A stretch of DNA of 64,000 nucleotides from Alkalihalobacterium elongatum (GTDB lineage: Bacteria; Bacillota; Bacilli; Bacillales; Bacillaceae_F): NCBI RefSeq assembly GCF_019024285.1, contig NZ_WMKZ01000011.1:48396-112395 (forward strand), in the 5' to 3' direction. Position numbers and translations under genes: made by a program. The notes under the pieces were generated by a model. The model made no database searches, was not told where the DNA came from, and was given only the letters and a program-made list of their open reading frames with translations. Every line of letters begins with the position of its first letter. Position 1 is the stretch's first letter. This document shows, in pieces, positions 9,191 through 19,366 of this stretch.

Positions 9191-9892
9191 TTAACCACCC
9201 AGATACAACTTCCGAACTTCGTCATTAGTTTTTAATTCCTTCGAATCACCTTCTAATGCGACGTGTCCATTTTCCAAAATATATGAATAATCAGAAATTT
9301 CCATTGCCATATGAGCATTTTGCTCAACTAGCAAAATTGCAGTGCCTTCTTTGTTAATCTCTTTGATAATCTTAAAAATCTCCCTAACTAATTTAGGTGC
9401 AATTCCTAACGAAGGCTCATCTAGTAATAACACTTTAGGTTTTCCCATTAAAGATCTTCCAATAGCTAACATCTGTTGTTCTCCACCACTTAATGTACCC
9501 GCTTTTTGCTGCACGCGTTCTTTTAATCGTGGAAAATAACTAAATACTTTTTCCATATCAGATTTAATATTTTTATCTTTACGTTGAAATGCCCCTATCT
9601 TTAAGTTTTCTTCCACAGTTAATAGCGGAAAAACTCGACGGTTTTCTGGGCACTGTATAACACCATTCTTCACCATCTCACTTGCTGACTTTTTGTTCAT
9701 CGACTGACCTTGGAGCTCAAAGTTCCCCTCTTTTGGTTGAACGAGTCGAGAAATAACGTTTAGTGTAGTAGATTTTCCTGCACCGTTACCACCAAGTAAG
9801 GAGATTATTTTTCCTTCTGGAACTTTTAACGAGACCCCTCGTAATGCATGGACATGCCCATAATATGCATGAACATTAGTTAACTGCAACAT
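9191..9892 (-). CDS. livF: Branched-chain-type ABC transporter ATPase LivF
   Basis: ATP-binding subunit of a LivHMGF importer, about 233 residues. Walker A GGNGAGKST, signature LSGGEQQ and Walker B KVLLLDEP followed by SLGIAP, which is typical of LivF. Start chosen at ATG 9892 because GGAGG lies nine bases upstream; this makes it overlap livG by 17 bases, implying coupled translation. It is the last of livH-livM-livG-livF. Confidence 0.93.
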   Translation of the reverse strand: MLQLTNVHAYYGHVHALRGVSLKVPEGKIISLLGGNGAGKSTTLNVISRLVQPKEGNFELQGQSMNKKSASEMVKNGVIQCPENRRVFPLLTVEENLKIGAFQRKDKNIKSDMEKVFSYFPRLKERVQQKAGTLSGGEQQMLAIGRSLMGKPKVLLLDEPSLGIAPKLVREIFKIIKEINKEGTAILLVEQNAHMAMEISDYSYILENGHVALEGDSKELKTNDEVRKLYLGG

Positions 9893-10652
9893 CTTCTTCC
9901 ACCTCCCCAAGATACGCTTCAATAACTACTGGATCGTTTTGTACTTTAGCTGGGGTTCCTTCAGAAATCTTCTTTCCAAAGTTCATGACCATTACCGCAT
10001 CAGAAACTTTCATGACGAGTGACATATCATGCTCAATTAATAAAACCGTATAATTCATCTCATTTTTTAAGCGCAAGATTAGTTCACTAACCCTTTCAGT
10101 TTCAACAGGATTCATTCCAGCTACTGGCTCATCTAACAAAATAAGCTTAGGATTAGCGATCATCGCTCGGCCGATATCTACCATTTTTTGATACCCAAAT
10201 GATAGATTAGATACTTTTTCATGCGCTAAATGTGTAATATTCAATAGCTTCATTACATCGTATGCCTTTTCATTCGCCTCTTTTTCTGTCCTTTTTATGG
10301 AAGGTAGATTTAAGGCAATCGCAAAAATGTTCTTTTTTAACTGAGGGTGCAAACCAGTAAGTAGGTTTTCTAATACGGTCATTTTAGAAAACAACTCTAC
10401 GTTTTGGAAGCTTCGTGCAATCCCTTTTTTTATGACTTCATGTGGCTTATATTTCGCTATATCCTCTCCATTGAACGTAATTTGTCCTTGAGTAGGAGTA
10501 TAAAAACGACTAATGCAATTAAAAACCGTTGTCTTTCCTGCACCATTTGGCCCAATAATGGAATAAATTGATCCTTCAGGTACTTCAAATGAAAGACTAT
10601 TGACAGCTGTTAGTCCTCCAAATTGTACTGTTACATCCTTAAACGTTAACAT
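9876..10652 (-). CDS. livG: Branched-chain-type ABC transporter ATPase LivG
   Basis: ATP-binding subunit, about 258 residues. Walker A GPNGAGKTT, signature LSFGYQK, Walker B LILLDEP followed by VAGMNPVE, the LivG signature region. The ATG at 10652 follows GGGTGAGG with good spacing and overlaps the livM 3' end by 14 bases. It would couple ATP hydrolysis to import by LivH/LivM. Confidence 0.93.
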   Translation of the reverse strand: MLTFKDVTVQFGGLTAVNSLSFEVPEGSIYSIIGPNGAGKTTVFNCISRFYTPTQGQITFNGEDIAKYKPHEVIKKGIARSFQNVELFSKMTVLENLLTGLHPQLKKNIFAIALNLPSIKRTEKEANEKAYDVMKLLNITHLAHEKVSNLSFGYQKMVDIGRAMIANPKLILLDEPVAGMNPVETERVSELILRLKNEMNYTVLLIEHDMSLVMKVSDAVMVMNFGKKISEGTPAKVQNDPVVIEAYLGEVEEDVAVN

Positions 10653-11625
10653 TACTTTCCTCACCCCTTTGAACGACTTCTGCTTTATCACTAGGTTTCT
10701 TCCTTTTTAGACTTTCGAAAATGGCGACAATGCCTTCAGGTTTAAATAAAATAATCGCTACAACAGCTACACCAATTACCATATTCGTAATTCCTACGTA
10801 ACTATCCGTGAAATGCGGAAGAACAGAGAATAATATAGCACCTACAACAGCTCCTGGTATCGATGCTAACCCTCCAACTACAATCATTGCTAAAACTAGG
10901 AAGGATGTTACCATTGTAAAGTCATTTGGACTAATAAATCCTACCCAATATCCGTAAAGTCCACCGGCAATACCTGTAAAGAATGCACTAATAACAAACA
11001 TGACCGTTTTATAAAAAGAAATGTTGATTCCGATAGATTGAGAGGCTACTTCACTATCCCGGATGGCGATAAAAGCACGGCCAAGTCTACTTTTTACAAT
11101 GTTATACATTAACCATGTAATTAAAATAGTAATAGCTACAACGACATAAAACATTTGAAAGTTGGAAGAGAATAAGCTAGGTTTTGCTACAGCGATCCCA
11201 GAGTATCCACCTGTTAGACTACTCCAGTTTAAAGCAATTTGTGGTATAGATAACCCAAAACCTAGAGTAGCTACCGCTAAAAAGTGTCCTTTCAAACGAA
11301 CAGCTGGCAGACCGATTAAAAGACCAATTAAACCCGTAATCACACCTGCTAATGGAAGGATGATAAAAAACGGTAATCCAACTTTTGTTGATAAGATAGC
11401 TACTGAATACCCACCAATACTTAAGAAACCTGCATGCCCAACAGAAATTTGTCCTCCATATCCTATTAATAGATTTAATGACATTGACGTAATGATATAT
11501 ATACATGTGATTACAAATAGTGTCAGAAAATAATTGGACTTTCCTACGAGCAGCGGATAAATGAGCATAAAAATAACTAATAGCCCTAAAGTTAATTTTT
11601 TATTATAAATAAAATTCAAGTTCAT
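10639..11625 (-). CDS. livM: Branched-chain-type ABC transporter permease LivM
   Basis: Integral membrane permease of about 328 residues with eight to ten hydrophobic segments. The conserved LIGYGGQISVGHAGFLSIGGY region and the cytoplasmic SRLGRAFIAIRDSEVASQSIGI loop (EAA-like) are typical of LivM. The ATG overlaps the livH stop (TGATG), so translation is coupled. The C-terminal tail is long and charged. It forms the translocation pore with LivH. Confidence 0.93.
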   Translation of the reverse strand: MNLNFIYNKKLTLGLLVIFMLIYPLLVGKSNYFLTLFVITCIYIITSMSLNLLIGYGGQISVGHAGFLSIGGYSVAILSTKVGLPFFIILPLAGVITGLIGLLIGLPAVRLKGHFLAVATLGFGLSIPQIALNWSSLTGGYSGIAVAKPSLFSSNFQMFYVVVAITILITWLMYNIVKSRLGRAFIAIRDSEVASQSIGINISFYKTVMFVISAFFTGIAGGLYGYWVGFISPNDFTMVTSFLVLAMIVVGGLASIPGAVVGAILFSVLPHFTDSYVGITNMVIGVAVVAIILFKPEGIVAIFESLKRKKPSDKAEVVQRGEESNVNV

Positions 11626-12491
11626 CACACCTTTTTAACAGTTTGAGTACCTCCAAAAATTCCTTGAGGACGAATATAAAGTACAATTATGATTAATAAA
11701 AACGTGTAAACTAACTTCATTTCTGGTGCAATATAATAACTAATTAAATTTCCGAATATTCCAATAATAATCCCGCCAATTAAAGCACCTGGCAAACTTA
11801 CAAATCCACCTAATACAGCTGCTGCGAATGCCATTATTAGTACATCAGCCATCATATGCGTATCTAAAAATGTTATCGGTGCTGTCATCATTCCAGCTAC
11901 CCCACCAAGAATTGCTCCAACTGCCCAAGTGGCTGTAAAAACAGTAGTTACTTTTATCCCCATTAATTGGGAAGCTTTAATATCCTGTGAAGATGCTCTC
12001 ATCGCTAAGCCAATTTTCGTAAACCTAAATAAAACGAAAAAGATTAACATTAATACAATCGTTAGGACAATGACAAAAATTTCGTTTGGGGTAATGAACA
12101 CATTTCCAATTTGGATAGAATTTCCTTGGATTGCTTGAGGATACCCCGTTGGTTTATGTCCCCAAATTAACCCTGCTGCTCCATTAAATATCATGAATAA
12201 CCCTAGCGTAACTACAATTTGGTTCAAGTGAGGTGCGGATTGAACCCGTTTCATGATGAGTTGATGAACAACCGTTCCAAATATAGCTCCAAACAATAAC
12301 GCTAGTATAAATGAGATAAAATACCCCAATTCAAACTGAGTTAAGAAAACAAAACTAACAAACGTCGTAACCATTGCCATTTCACCCTGGGCAAAGTTAA
12401 CAATATCAGTAGTTTTATAAATTAAAACTAATCCAAGCGCAGCTAACCCGTATATACAACCAAATATTAATCCACTTACAAGAATTTGCAT
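11625..12491 (-). CDS. livH: Branched-chain-type ABC transporter permease LivH
   Basis: Membrane permease of 288 residues with about eight transmembrane helices. Family marks are YGLAALGLVLIYKTTDIVNFAQGEM near the N terminus and GLAMRASSQDIKASQLMGI in the cytoplasmic loop. The ATG follows GGAAGGTAGGGG. It is first in the permease set, about 100 bases downstream of the third LivK gene, so binding protein and permease are probably co-transcribed. Confidence 0.93.
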   Translation of the reverse strand: MQILVSGLIFGCIYGLAALGLVLIYKTTDIVNFAQGEMAMVTTFVSFVFLTQFELGYFISFILALLFGAIFGTVVHQLIMKRVQSAPHLNQIVVTLGLFMIFNGAAGLIWGHKPTGYPQAIQGNSIQIGNVFITPNEIFVIVLTIVLMLIFFVLFRFTKIGLAMRASSQDIKASQLMGIKVTTVFTATWAVGAILGGVAGMMTAPITFLDTHMMADVLIMAFAAAVLGGFVSLPGALIGGIIIGIFGNLISYYIAPEMKLVYTFLLIIIVLYIRPQGIFGGTQTVKKV

Positions 12492-12590
12492 TAATTACCC
12501 CTACCTTCCTACAATACTCTCATGAAGTATTTTAGTAGAGGAATAATAGAAATAACTTCTACTATCCCTCTCCTTATTGTTTAGGTTTTA

Positions 12591-13883
12591 TTAATCTTCG
12601 TACGTAATTTCTCCTGTAGCTGGATCAAATGTGATTGCTCCTGAGACTGGAACAATTTGTCCGTCTTTCGCTTCTGTTAAGATCATTGTTGTTAATCCGT
12701 AGTGGTTTTCTTCTGTGAATGTTACCCCTTCATAAATGGAATCAGTGTAATTATCAAATGAATACAATGACTCAAAGAATTTACCCCAAGTAAGTTCTCC
12801 ACCTGTTCTTTCAAGTGCTTCAACAAATACTTCCCCGATTGCCCAACCTACTGGGCCGAATCCATCAATAGGATCGTTAGGAAAATCTTTACTAAATCTC
12901 TCTTCATATAACTTCATACTAGGATCATCTGTTAACCCTGGCATCGGGAATGTTGCTGCACTAATAGTTCCTTCCCAAATACCTTCACCTGCTAAGCTAA
13001 ATAGGTTTCTATCATTCGCACCAACTGAAGAAACGATGTACGGGATGTCACCTAAACCAATTCGGTCCATATCCTTCCTTAAGCTAGCCGCTGGGTTTGG
13101 TGTTGCCATTGCAATTACAACATCAGGTGAAGCTTGACTTAAATGCTGTGATTGTGTACTGAAATCTGTATCTCCTGCGACATATGGAATTTCAGCTACA
13201 ATTTCGACTCCATCATAAGAACCAACATTTTCTTGAAGCGCTGTAAGCCCTTCTTTTCCATAGTCATCATTTTGGTATACGATAGCGATTTTTTTTGAGT
13301 TTAATTTATTTACTGCATAATCTAAAAAGACTCTAGCTTCGACTCGATAGTTTAAGATACTTGAACCAAAATAGTTTTTGATCGGTGGATTTACAAACTC
13401 TTGTGCACCCGTACTAACCATAACCATAGGAATACCAGCACTTTCATACGTATTTCTTGCTGCTGTGTTACAAGGAGTACAAACGTTGCCTAGTGTCGCA
13501 AAAACTTTATCTTCCTCAACAAGTCGCGATGCTAGTTGGACAGTTTTAGCTGGTTGGTATTGATCGTCATAAGCAACAAGCTTTAACTGTCGTCCGTGAA
13601 CTCCGCCATTTTCATTTACATAATTAAAATGGGATTCAATACCCTTTCTAATATAGTCATAAATAGCAACTGGACCTGTTTGTGGTCCTAAATGCCCTAC
13701 TAAAATTTCAGAATCTGTTACACCTTGAGCTAGTTCGACACTGTCCCCCTTATCTGTTTGTTCACTTGTTCCCCCTTCAGAATTATTAGTACCTGTTTCC
13801 TCATTGCTACAACCGATTAACGCGATCATTGCCAACATACTAATAACAATGATGTAAAAAAATTGCTTTTTACCCTTTACCAT
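12591..13883 (-). CDS. ABC transporter substrate-binding lipoprotein (LivK family, copy 3)
   Basis: LivK-type binding protein, 430 residues, lipobox LIGC with lipidated Cys25. It resembles copy 2 (7013-8299) more than copy 1, sharing the CTPC pair and the IYDYIRKGIESHFNYVNENGG region. ATG start follows AAGGAGGAG. As the gene directly before livHMGF it is the likely primary binding protein of that permease, with copies 1 and 2 as alternatives that broaden the range of ligands. Confidence 0.93.
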   Translation of the reverse strand: MVKGKKQFFYIIVISMLAMIALIGCSNEETGTNNSEGGTSEQTDKGDSVELAQGVTDSEILVGHLGPQTGPVAIYDYIRKGIESHFNYVNENGGVHGRQLKLVAYDDQYQPAKTVQLASRLVEEDKVFATLGNVCTPCNTAARNTYESAGIPMVMVSTGAQEFVNPPIKNYFGSSILNYRVEARVFLDYAVNKLNSKKIAIVYQNDDYGKEGLTALQENVGSYDGVEIVAEIPYVAGDTDFSTQSQHLSQASPDVVIAMATPNPAASLRKDMDRIGLGDIPYIVSSVGANDRNLFSLAGEGIWEGTISAATFPMPGLTDDPSMKLYEERFSKDFPNDPIDGFGPVGWAIGEVFVEALERTGGELTWGKFFESLYSFDNYTDSIYEGVTFTEENHYGLTTMILTEAKDGQIVPVSGAITFDPATGEITYED

Positions 13884-14006
13884 TTTTACTCCTCCTTCTA
13901 TGTTATGGCCCCCAATATATCCAACAATAAAACTAGCCTATTTTACTAATCATCCCCTTTCATGGTCCTAAACTGTAAGTATTAAAGCTTCTTATGATCT
14001 AAAGGT

Positions 14007-15209
14007 TTATGAGTATTGCTTTAATTCTAATCTCGCGATATCTCTTCTGTGTACTTCGTCTGGTCCATCAACTAGACGAAGTGTTCGAGAATTAGCCCAA
14101 TGAGACGCAAGTGGGAAATCTTCACTTATACCAGCAGCCCCAAATGCTTGAATCGCACGATCAATTACATTTAAAGCAACTTCTGGTACAGCAACTTTAA
14201 TCATTGCGATTTCCTTCCTAGCTGCTTTGTTACCTTCTTTATCCATCTTGTAAGCTGCTTGTAATGTTAAAAGTCTTGCTTGGTCGATTTCAATTCTTGA
14301 TCTTGAAATCCACTCACGAATTACACCTTGTTCACTGAGTTTCTTACCGAATGTCACTCGTTCATTTACTCTCTTACACATTAATTCAAGTGCTCTTTCC
14401 GCAGCTCCAATTGCACGCATGCAATGGTGGACTCTACCAGGTCCAAGTCTGCCTTGCGCAATCGTAAACCCTTTGCCTTCTCCAACTAAAATATTGGAAA
14501 CAGGTACACGAACATTATCGAAAATAATTTCTGCATGACCTGTTGGTCCATGGTCGTAGCCAAAAACTGATAAAGTTCGTTTAATTGTAATACCTGGTGT
14601 ATCCATCGGCACTAACACCATTGATTGTTGTTCATGACGAGGTGCAGTCGGATCTGTTTTCCCCATAAAAATGGCAATTTTTGTGCGTTTATCACCTCCG
14701 TTTGTAATCCACCATTTACTTCCATTTAACACATAATAATCGCCATCTCGTTGGATACTACTTTGAATATTAGTTGCGTCAGAGGAAGCGACATTTGGTT
14801 CAGTCATTGTAAAGCAAGACCTAATTTCACCATTTAGTAATGGAACTAACCACTTGTCTTTTTGCTCTTGATTACCGTAATGCAAGAGAACTTCCATGTT
14901 TCCCGTGTCAGGTGCATTACAATTGAAAACCTCTGGCCCAATTAAGGATCGACCCATAATTTCACATAGCGGGGCATATTCTACATTTGTTAATCCTTCG
15001 CCATATTCACTCTTCGGTAAAAAGAAGTTCCACAACCCTTCTTTTTTGGCTTTAGCCTTTAACTCTTCCATAGTTGGTGAAATTTCCCATCTACCAATTT
15101 CGTTTAGTTCTGTTTCATATTTTTGTTCATTTGGGATTACATGTTCTTCCATAAAAGCTTCAACCTTAGATTGTAATTCTTTAATTTTTTCACTATGTTC
15201 AAAATACAT
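14007..15209 (-). CDS. Acyl-CoA dehydrogenase family protein (ACAD10/11-like)
   Basis: FAD-dependent acyl-CoA dehydrogenase fold, 400 residues. It shows the [16 protein letters not shown] region (FAD/substrate contact), KWWITNGGD and a C-terminal [19 protein letters not shown]. The GPDEVHR ending is characteristic of the ACAD10/11 and LvaC branch rather than classic short/medium-chain enzymes. It stands immediately downstream of an APH-type kinase gene; in ACAD10/11 the two domains are fused and remove a phosphorylated 4-hydroxyl. A plain dehydrogenase role is the alternative. ATG follows GGAGGAAGAAA. Confidence 0.9.
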   Translation of the reverse strand: MYFEHSEKIKELQSKVEAFMEEHVIPNEQKYETELNEIGRWEISPTMEELKAKAKKEGLWNFFLPKSEYGEGLTNVEYAPLCEIMGRSLIGPEVFNCNAPDTGNMEVLLHYGNQEQKDKWLVPLLNGEIRSCFTMTEPNVASSDATNIQSSIQRDGDYYVLNGSKWWITNGGDKRTKIAIFMGKTDPTAPRHEQQSMVLVPMDTPGITIKRTLSVFGYDHGPTGHAEIIFDNVRVPVSNILVGEGKGFTIAQGRLGPGRVHHCMRAIGAAERALELMCKRVNERVTFGKKLSEQGVIREWISRSRIEIDQARLLTLQAAYKMDKEGNKAARKEIAMIKVAVPEVALNVIDRAIQAFGAAGISEDFPLASHWANSRTLRLVDGPDEVHRRDIARLELKQYS

Positions 15210-15293
15210 TTTCTTCCTCCCAAAATTTATTTTAATAGTTTTATAATTTAAATTATTCAGAAAATACTGTTTATCTTTAGTTCCCTTTTCATC

Positions 15294-16373
15294 CTAAATA
15301 TAGTTTTTAAGATGAGAAACTTCATCAGCATGAAGTATTAAATTTCGTGCATTGATATTGTGATTTTCAAAGCGTTTATCTTGCGTTTGTCCCATTTTCC
15401 AACGATAATGCATTTGTTGTAGTACCACTGCTAACCTAAAGTAAGCTAGTACGAGATAAAAGTGAATTGAAGTTACATCCCTACCCGTTTTAGAAGCATA
15501 AAGTTCTACGATTTCTCGACGGTTTAAAAATCCAGGATGATGTGTAACAGTTGGCTGAACATTTTTTATATAATCGGGGTCATCATCTTGAACCCAGTAA
15601 CCTAAAGAAACACATAAATCAAAAATTGGATCTGCAATTGTTGCCATCTCCCAATCTAGTAATGCGACTACTTCATTTAAATCTGTGGAAAACAACATAT
15701 TATTTAATTTATAGTCGTTATGAATAATTGTAGCCTCATAGGACTTGGGAATATTTTCAATTAACCATTTCGACAACCTATCAACTACTTCTATATCCTC
15801 CGTTTTTGATAGGTTATATCGTTTAATCCATCCGTGTACCTGCCTTTCGGAAAAACCCTCTGGCTTTCCAAAATCCTCCAAAGATGCAACCTTGTAATCA
15901 ATGTGATGTAGTTCTACTAGTGTATCAACAAAGTCAGTAGATAGTTTTTTGCACTTCTCATTCGTCACACTCACTCCAGGTGGGAAATGATTATCTATAA
16001 CTACTCCGTGTTTACGCTCCATAATATAAAACGGTGCCCCTATGATAGATTTGTCTTCACAAAACACATATGGTTTTGGAACATGTTTAAAATGTGGATA
16101 CACCATCTCTAATAGGTTGGCCTCTCGCTTCATATCATGTGCTTTCGGTGGTAATTTACCAAAAGGAGGCCTCCTCATAACTCCTTCCCACCCACCACAA
16201 CGTAACGAATAAGTTAAATTCGAAGAACCCGATGGAAACTGTTTAACTTCAAGTGTTTCATTTGGTATTAAATTTTGTTCTAGTAGAAATTGTCTCAAAT
16301 TTTCACGATTGAAATCTTCCCCAGAGCGTACAGAAATTAATGGGTCATTAAGTCCTTTGTTCACCCGAAACAT
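15294..16373 (-). CDS. APH-type phosphotransferase (ACAD10/11 N-domain/LvaA-like kinase)
   Basis: Aminoglycoside-phosphotransferase-fold kinase, about 359 residues. Catalytic loop HNDYKLNN and metal-binding LLDWEMATIADP are intact, so activity is likely. The GGWEGVMRRPP and PPKAHDMKRE regions are typical of the branch fused to acyl-CoA dehydrogenase in ACAD10/11 and of LvaA, which phosphorylates 4-hydroxyacyl-CoA. I favour ATG 16373 over the GTG at 16376. Its neighbours, a CoA ligase upstream and an acyl-CoA dehydrogenase downstream, support that role. A second copy lies at 26740-27804. Confidence 0.88.
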   Translation of the reverse strand: MFRVNKGLNDPLISVRSGEDFNRENLRQFLLEQNLIPNETLEVKQFPSGSSNLTYSLRCGGWEGVMRRPPFGKLPPKAHDMKREANLLEMVYPHFKHVPKPYVFCEDKSIIGAPFYIMERKHGVVIDNHFPPGVSVTNEKCKKLSTDFVDTLVELHHIDYKVASLEDFGKPEGFSERQVHGWIKRYNLSKTEDIEVVDRLSKWLIENIPKSYEATIIHNDYKLNNMLFSTDLNEVVALLDWEMATIADPIFDLCVSLGYWVQDDDPDYIKNVQPTVTHHPGFLNRREIVELYASKTGRDVTSIHFYLVLAYFRLAVVLQQMHYRWKMGQTQDKRFENHNINARNLILHADEVSHLKNYI

Positions 16374-16421
16374 CACAACCTTTCCAGATAAATTTAAGTT
16401 TCAATATTATTTTATAAATCT

Positions 16422-17930
16422 TTATGAGCCTTTAAGTTTTCGCTTCATTAATTTACCTGTTGGTGTTTTGGGAATTTCCCTTATAAATTCTACTTCTCTT
16501 ATTTGTTTGTAACTTGCTAGTCTGTCTAAACAAAATCTTATTATTTCTTTTTCTGTCACTGAAAACCCTTTTTTTAAAGCTATATAAGCTTTCGGAATTT
16601 CACCGAGCCTCTCATCTTTCTTTCCTATCACTGCTACTTCTAGTACTGCTGGGTGGGTGTAAAGTACATTTTCAAGTTCTACGGGATAGACATTATAACC
16701 ACCTACAATAACGAGATCTTTTTTACGATCTAATAAATAGACATACCCATCTTCGTCAACTTTGCCGATATCCCCAGTATGTAGCCATCCATTTCTTATT
16801 GTCTTCGCCGTTTGTTCGGTGTTATTCCAATACCCTTTCATAACACAATGCCCTCGAACAATGATTTCTCCAGGTTCATCATGTGATAAAAAATTATTAT
16901 TATCGTCTACAATAGCTACATCTAAGTGGGGCAGAGGATATCCCACACTACTAAATCTTCTCTCACGTTTTAACGAATCAACAGTAATTACAGGTGAACT
17001 TTCTGTTTGACCGTAAGCTTGAATTGTAACCGTATTAAAACGCGCTTCAAACTGATTTCGTACTTCTAGAGGCATGTGCCCACCACTAGTAATACAAATT
17101 TCTAAAGATGACAAATCATAACGAGACTCTTCTGGTAAAGTAAGTAACATGTAATACATCGCTGGTACCCCAATAAAGAAATTAATCTTTTCTTGATTTA
17201 TCATTGATGCTACGGTCTCCGTACTATACTTTTCAAATAGGTAAAACTTTCCACCCTTCATCAATATTAAAATTAGTCCCGCCATTAAAACGAGTAAATG
17301 GGATAATGGGGTAACAATACAACCATAGTGATTTTCACTTAATTCAATACTATCAGCGTAAAATTCAGCATTAGTATTTAGGTTGTAATGTGAAAGTTCA
17401 ACCCCTTTTGGTTTACCAGTTGTACCTGATGTATAAAGAATGCAAGCTCCTTCATCAGGGGAAAGATCAACAGACTGGAACAGATTGTAGTTATTTAATT
17501 TACTACTACTTATATCCTCAAAACCTTCTAAATTTCTGTTACACCCGTCAATGATTGAAACTTTCCTTAAACTAGTGGTAGATAACACCTCTTCTACTAG
17601 AGGTATTTTTTCTTTAGTTGTAAACAGGATGACTGCTCCAGAGTTCTTTAGAATATATTCAGATTCCGCTGACTTAAACAAATAATTGATCGGAACACAA
17701 ATAGCCCCTATTTTTAACGTTGCATAAAAAGCATAAATAAATTCCATACAATTAGGTAACCAAATAGATACTCTATCACCTTGTTTAACACCATAGGAAG
17801 TTAGTAAGTTAGCATACGCGTCTATATTTCTATTTAATTGTTCGTAAGTATAAGTTGTATCTTTATACTTTACAGCAATTCGAGCTCCATTTAAAAAAGC
17901 ATGCCTTTCAATAGAATAAGCTAGATTCAT
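16422..17930 (-). CDS. AMP-dependent acyl-CoA ligase
   Basis: ANL-superfamily ligase, 502 residues, with YTSGTTGKPKGVE, YGQTESSPVI, TGDIGKVDEDGYVYLLDRKKD and the C-terminal catalytic Lys in KTPTGKLMKR. All functional motifs are present. The length and layout fit fatty-acid or aromatic-acid CoA ligases. It starts 14 bases after the thiolase stop, in the same sigma-54-led operon, so it probably activates the acid that is then handled by the kinase and dehydrogenase. Confidence 0.92.
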   Translation of the reverse strand: MNLAYSIERHAFLNGARIAVKYKDTTYTYEQLNRNIDAYANLLTSYGVKQGDRVSIWLPNCMEFIYAFYATLKIGAICVPINYLFKSAESEYILKNSGAVILFTTKEKIPLVEEVLSTTSLRKVSIIDGCNRNLEGFEDISSSKLNNYNLFQSVDLSPDEGACILYTSGTTGKPKGVELSHYNLNTNAEFYADSIELSENHYGCIVTPLSHLLVLMAGLILILMKGGKFYLFEKYSTETVASMINQEKINFFIGVPAMYYMLLTLPEESRYDLSSLEICITSGGHMPLEVRNQFEARFNTVTIQAYGQTESSPVITVDSLKRERRFSSVGYPLPHLDVAIVDDNNNFLSHDEPGEIIVRGHCVMKGYWNNTEQTAKTIRNGWLHTGDIGKVDEDGYVYLLDRKKDLVIVGGYNVYPVELENVLYTHPAVLEVAVIGKKDERLGEIPKAYIALKKGFSVTEKEIIRFCLDRLASYKQIREVEFIREIPKTPTGKLMKRKLKGS

Positions 17931-17944
17931 GAAATCCCTACTTT

Positions 17945-19093
17945 CTATTCATTTACTCGCTCAATAATTGTAATATTTGCGATTCCATGTCCCTCACATT
18001 GTCCTAACAAGCCATAATTTCCACCTGTTCGTTCAAGTTCATGAATTAACGTTGTTAATAATCGAGTTCCATTTGCTCCAAGAGGATGCCCCAATGCTAT
18101 AGCTCCTCCATTTGGGTTTACCTTTTTTGGGTCAGCTCCAGTTTCTTGTAGCCAAATAAGTGGAACAGAGGCAAAAACTTCACTAATTTCAAATACATCG
18201 ATATCCTCTATTCTAAGCCCTGCCTTTGTAAGTGCTTTATTGGTTCCTATAATTAGTCCTGTGAATAAAATTTTGGGATCCGACCTTACTACAGACCTAT
18301 TTATAATCTTATATCTTGGTTTTAATCCTAATTCGTTTGCTTTTGTATTAGACATTATTAATACAGCAGCAGAGCCATCACTAAAAAAACTAGAATTACC
18401 GGAATGAACTTTTCCGTTTTCTTTATAGGTAGCCTTTAATTTGGAAAACATATTGTCTCTTAAAGCTTTTCTCGGTCCTACATCTTTTTGAATTAAAGTT
18501 TTTTTTCCATTTGGAAGCGTAACGTATAATGGTACAATTTCCTTCTCGAATCGATTTTGACTCTGTGCCTGAATTGCTTTCTCATGACTTTCATAAGCAT
18601 ACTCATCTAATTGTTGTCTACTTAATCCCCAGATATCAGCAATGCGCTCTGCTGCTAATCCTTGTTCGAGCAATTGATGCTTAAAATGGCCCTTTTCTTT
18701 TTTGCGATTATTAAATTGAGGTTTGCCATGTTGTTCAATACTTTCTAACCCTGCAGCAATCATTATGTCCATGTCACCACTTATAATCGCTTGTGCAGCA
18801 AAGTGGATTGCTTGTTGGCTAGACTTACAATGTCTTTCAACTGTTGTACTAGGAACACTAGTTGGGATACCAGAATTCAACATTGCTAACTTAACCAACT
18901 GTGCAACTTGCTCATCTGATTTTGAAGAACAACCAATAATAATATCTTCAACTAAATCTGCTGCAACTCCACTACGGTTAATCAATGCTTTAATTACTTC
19001 TGAAGCCAATTGTTCTGGTTGTAATCTACTAAAAATACCTTTCTTTTTTATCATCGAGGTACGTACTGCTTCTACAATTACAGCTTCACGCAT
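17945..19093 (-). CDS. Thiolase family protein (acetyl-CoA acyltransferase)
   Basis: Thiolase of about 382 residues that cleaves 3-ketoacyl-CoA. Nucleophile Cys89 lies in RHCKSSQQA, His in GGAIALGHPLGANG, and the second Cys in GQCEGHG, a slight variant of the usual CxGxG. I place the start at ATG 19093 after AAGGGGGGTAGGT; the 29 residues further upstream in frame are not thiolase-like. It is first in the operon behind the -24/-12 promoter at 19176-19191. Confidence 0.92.
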   Translation of the reverse strand: MREAVIVEAVRTSMIKKKGIFSRLQPEQLASEVIKALINRSGVAADLVEDIIIGCSSKSDEQVAQLVKLAMLNSGIPTSVPSTTVERHCKSSQQAIHFAAQAIISGDMDIMIAAGLESIEQHGKPQFNNRKKEKGHFKHQLLEQGLAAERIADIWGLSRQQLDEYAYESHEKAIQAQSQNRFEKEIVPLYVTLPNGKKTLIQKDVGPRKALRDNMFSKLKATYKENGKVHSGNSSFFSDGSAAVLIMSNTKANELGLKPRYKIINRSVVRSDPKILFTGLIIGTNKALTKAGLRIEDIDVFEISEVFASVPLIWLQETGADPKKVNPNGGAIALGHPLGANGTRLLTTLIHELERTGGNYGLLGQCEGHGIANITIIERVNE

Positions 19094-19139
19094 ACCTACC
19101 CCCCTTATTGAAGGTTTATTGTTCTCTTTCACCCTAAAA

Positions 19140-19153
19140 GGTAAACGCTTACA
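19140..19153. promoter_or_regulatory. cre-like site (CcpA) in the thiolase leader
   Basis: Read on the minus strand it is TGTAAGCGTTTACC, almost the same sequence as the site at 8398-8411, and again between a sigma-54 promoter and the first gene. Confidence 0.6.
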
Positions 19154-19175
19154 TTTTTTGTTTTCAGTTTTAATA

Positions 19176-19191
19176 TGCAATTAACATGCCA
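19176..19191 (-). promoter_or_regulatory. Sigma-54 (-24/-12) promoter of the thiolase operon
   Basis: Minus strand reads TGGCATGTTAATTGCA: TGGCATG, four bases, TTGCA, matching the -24/-12 consensus and spacing. The predicted start is near 19165, about 70 bases before the thiolase ATG. The divergent gene encodes a sigma-54 activator. Confidence 0.85.
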
Positions 19192-19311
19192 AACTTTAAG
19201 TTATTTAGAAGAAAAGACAAATTAATAATAAAATAACTGTTATAACAATCATTTAATTATCTATTTATTTTTTGAAAATAGGTTTGAATTTCAGAATATT
19301 TTGTGTTTTAA

Positions 19312-19366
19312 TGTAAACAGAAGTGTACAGTTTATAGAATTTTTGTAAACAGTTTACATGTTTACA
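19312..19366. promoter_or_regulatory. Probable upstream activating sequence for the sigma-54 activator
   Basis: A perfect 15-base dyad, TGTAAAC-A-GTTTACA, lies at 19344-19358, with further half-sites TGTAAAC at 19312 and TGTTTACA at 19359-19366. Its centre is about 160 bases upstream of the -24 element, the usual distance for an enhancer-binding protein, and just ahead of the activator gene, so it may also serve autoregulation. Confidence 0.65.

Noticed and set aside
7013..13883. Branched-chain amino acid uptake as the certain role of the Liv system
   Set aside because: The neighbourhood is acid-CoA catabolism; LivK-family proteins also bind aromatic and other acids, so amino acid specificity is not claimed.
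19140..19153. Reading the TGTAAGCGTTTACC motif as an activator site instead of cre
   Set aside because: It resembles the enhancer dyad only in its outer bases and fits cre better; its downstream position also favours repression, though this is not settled.
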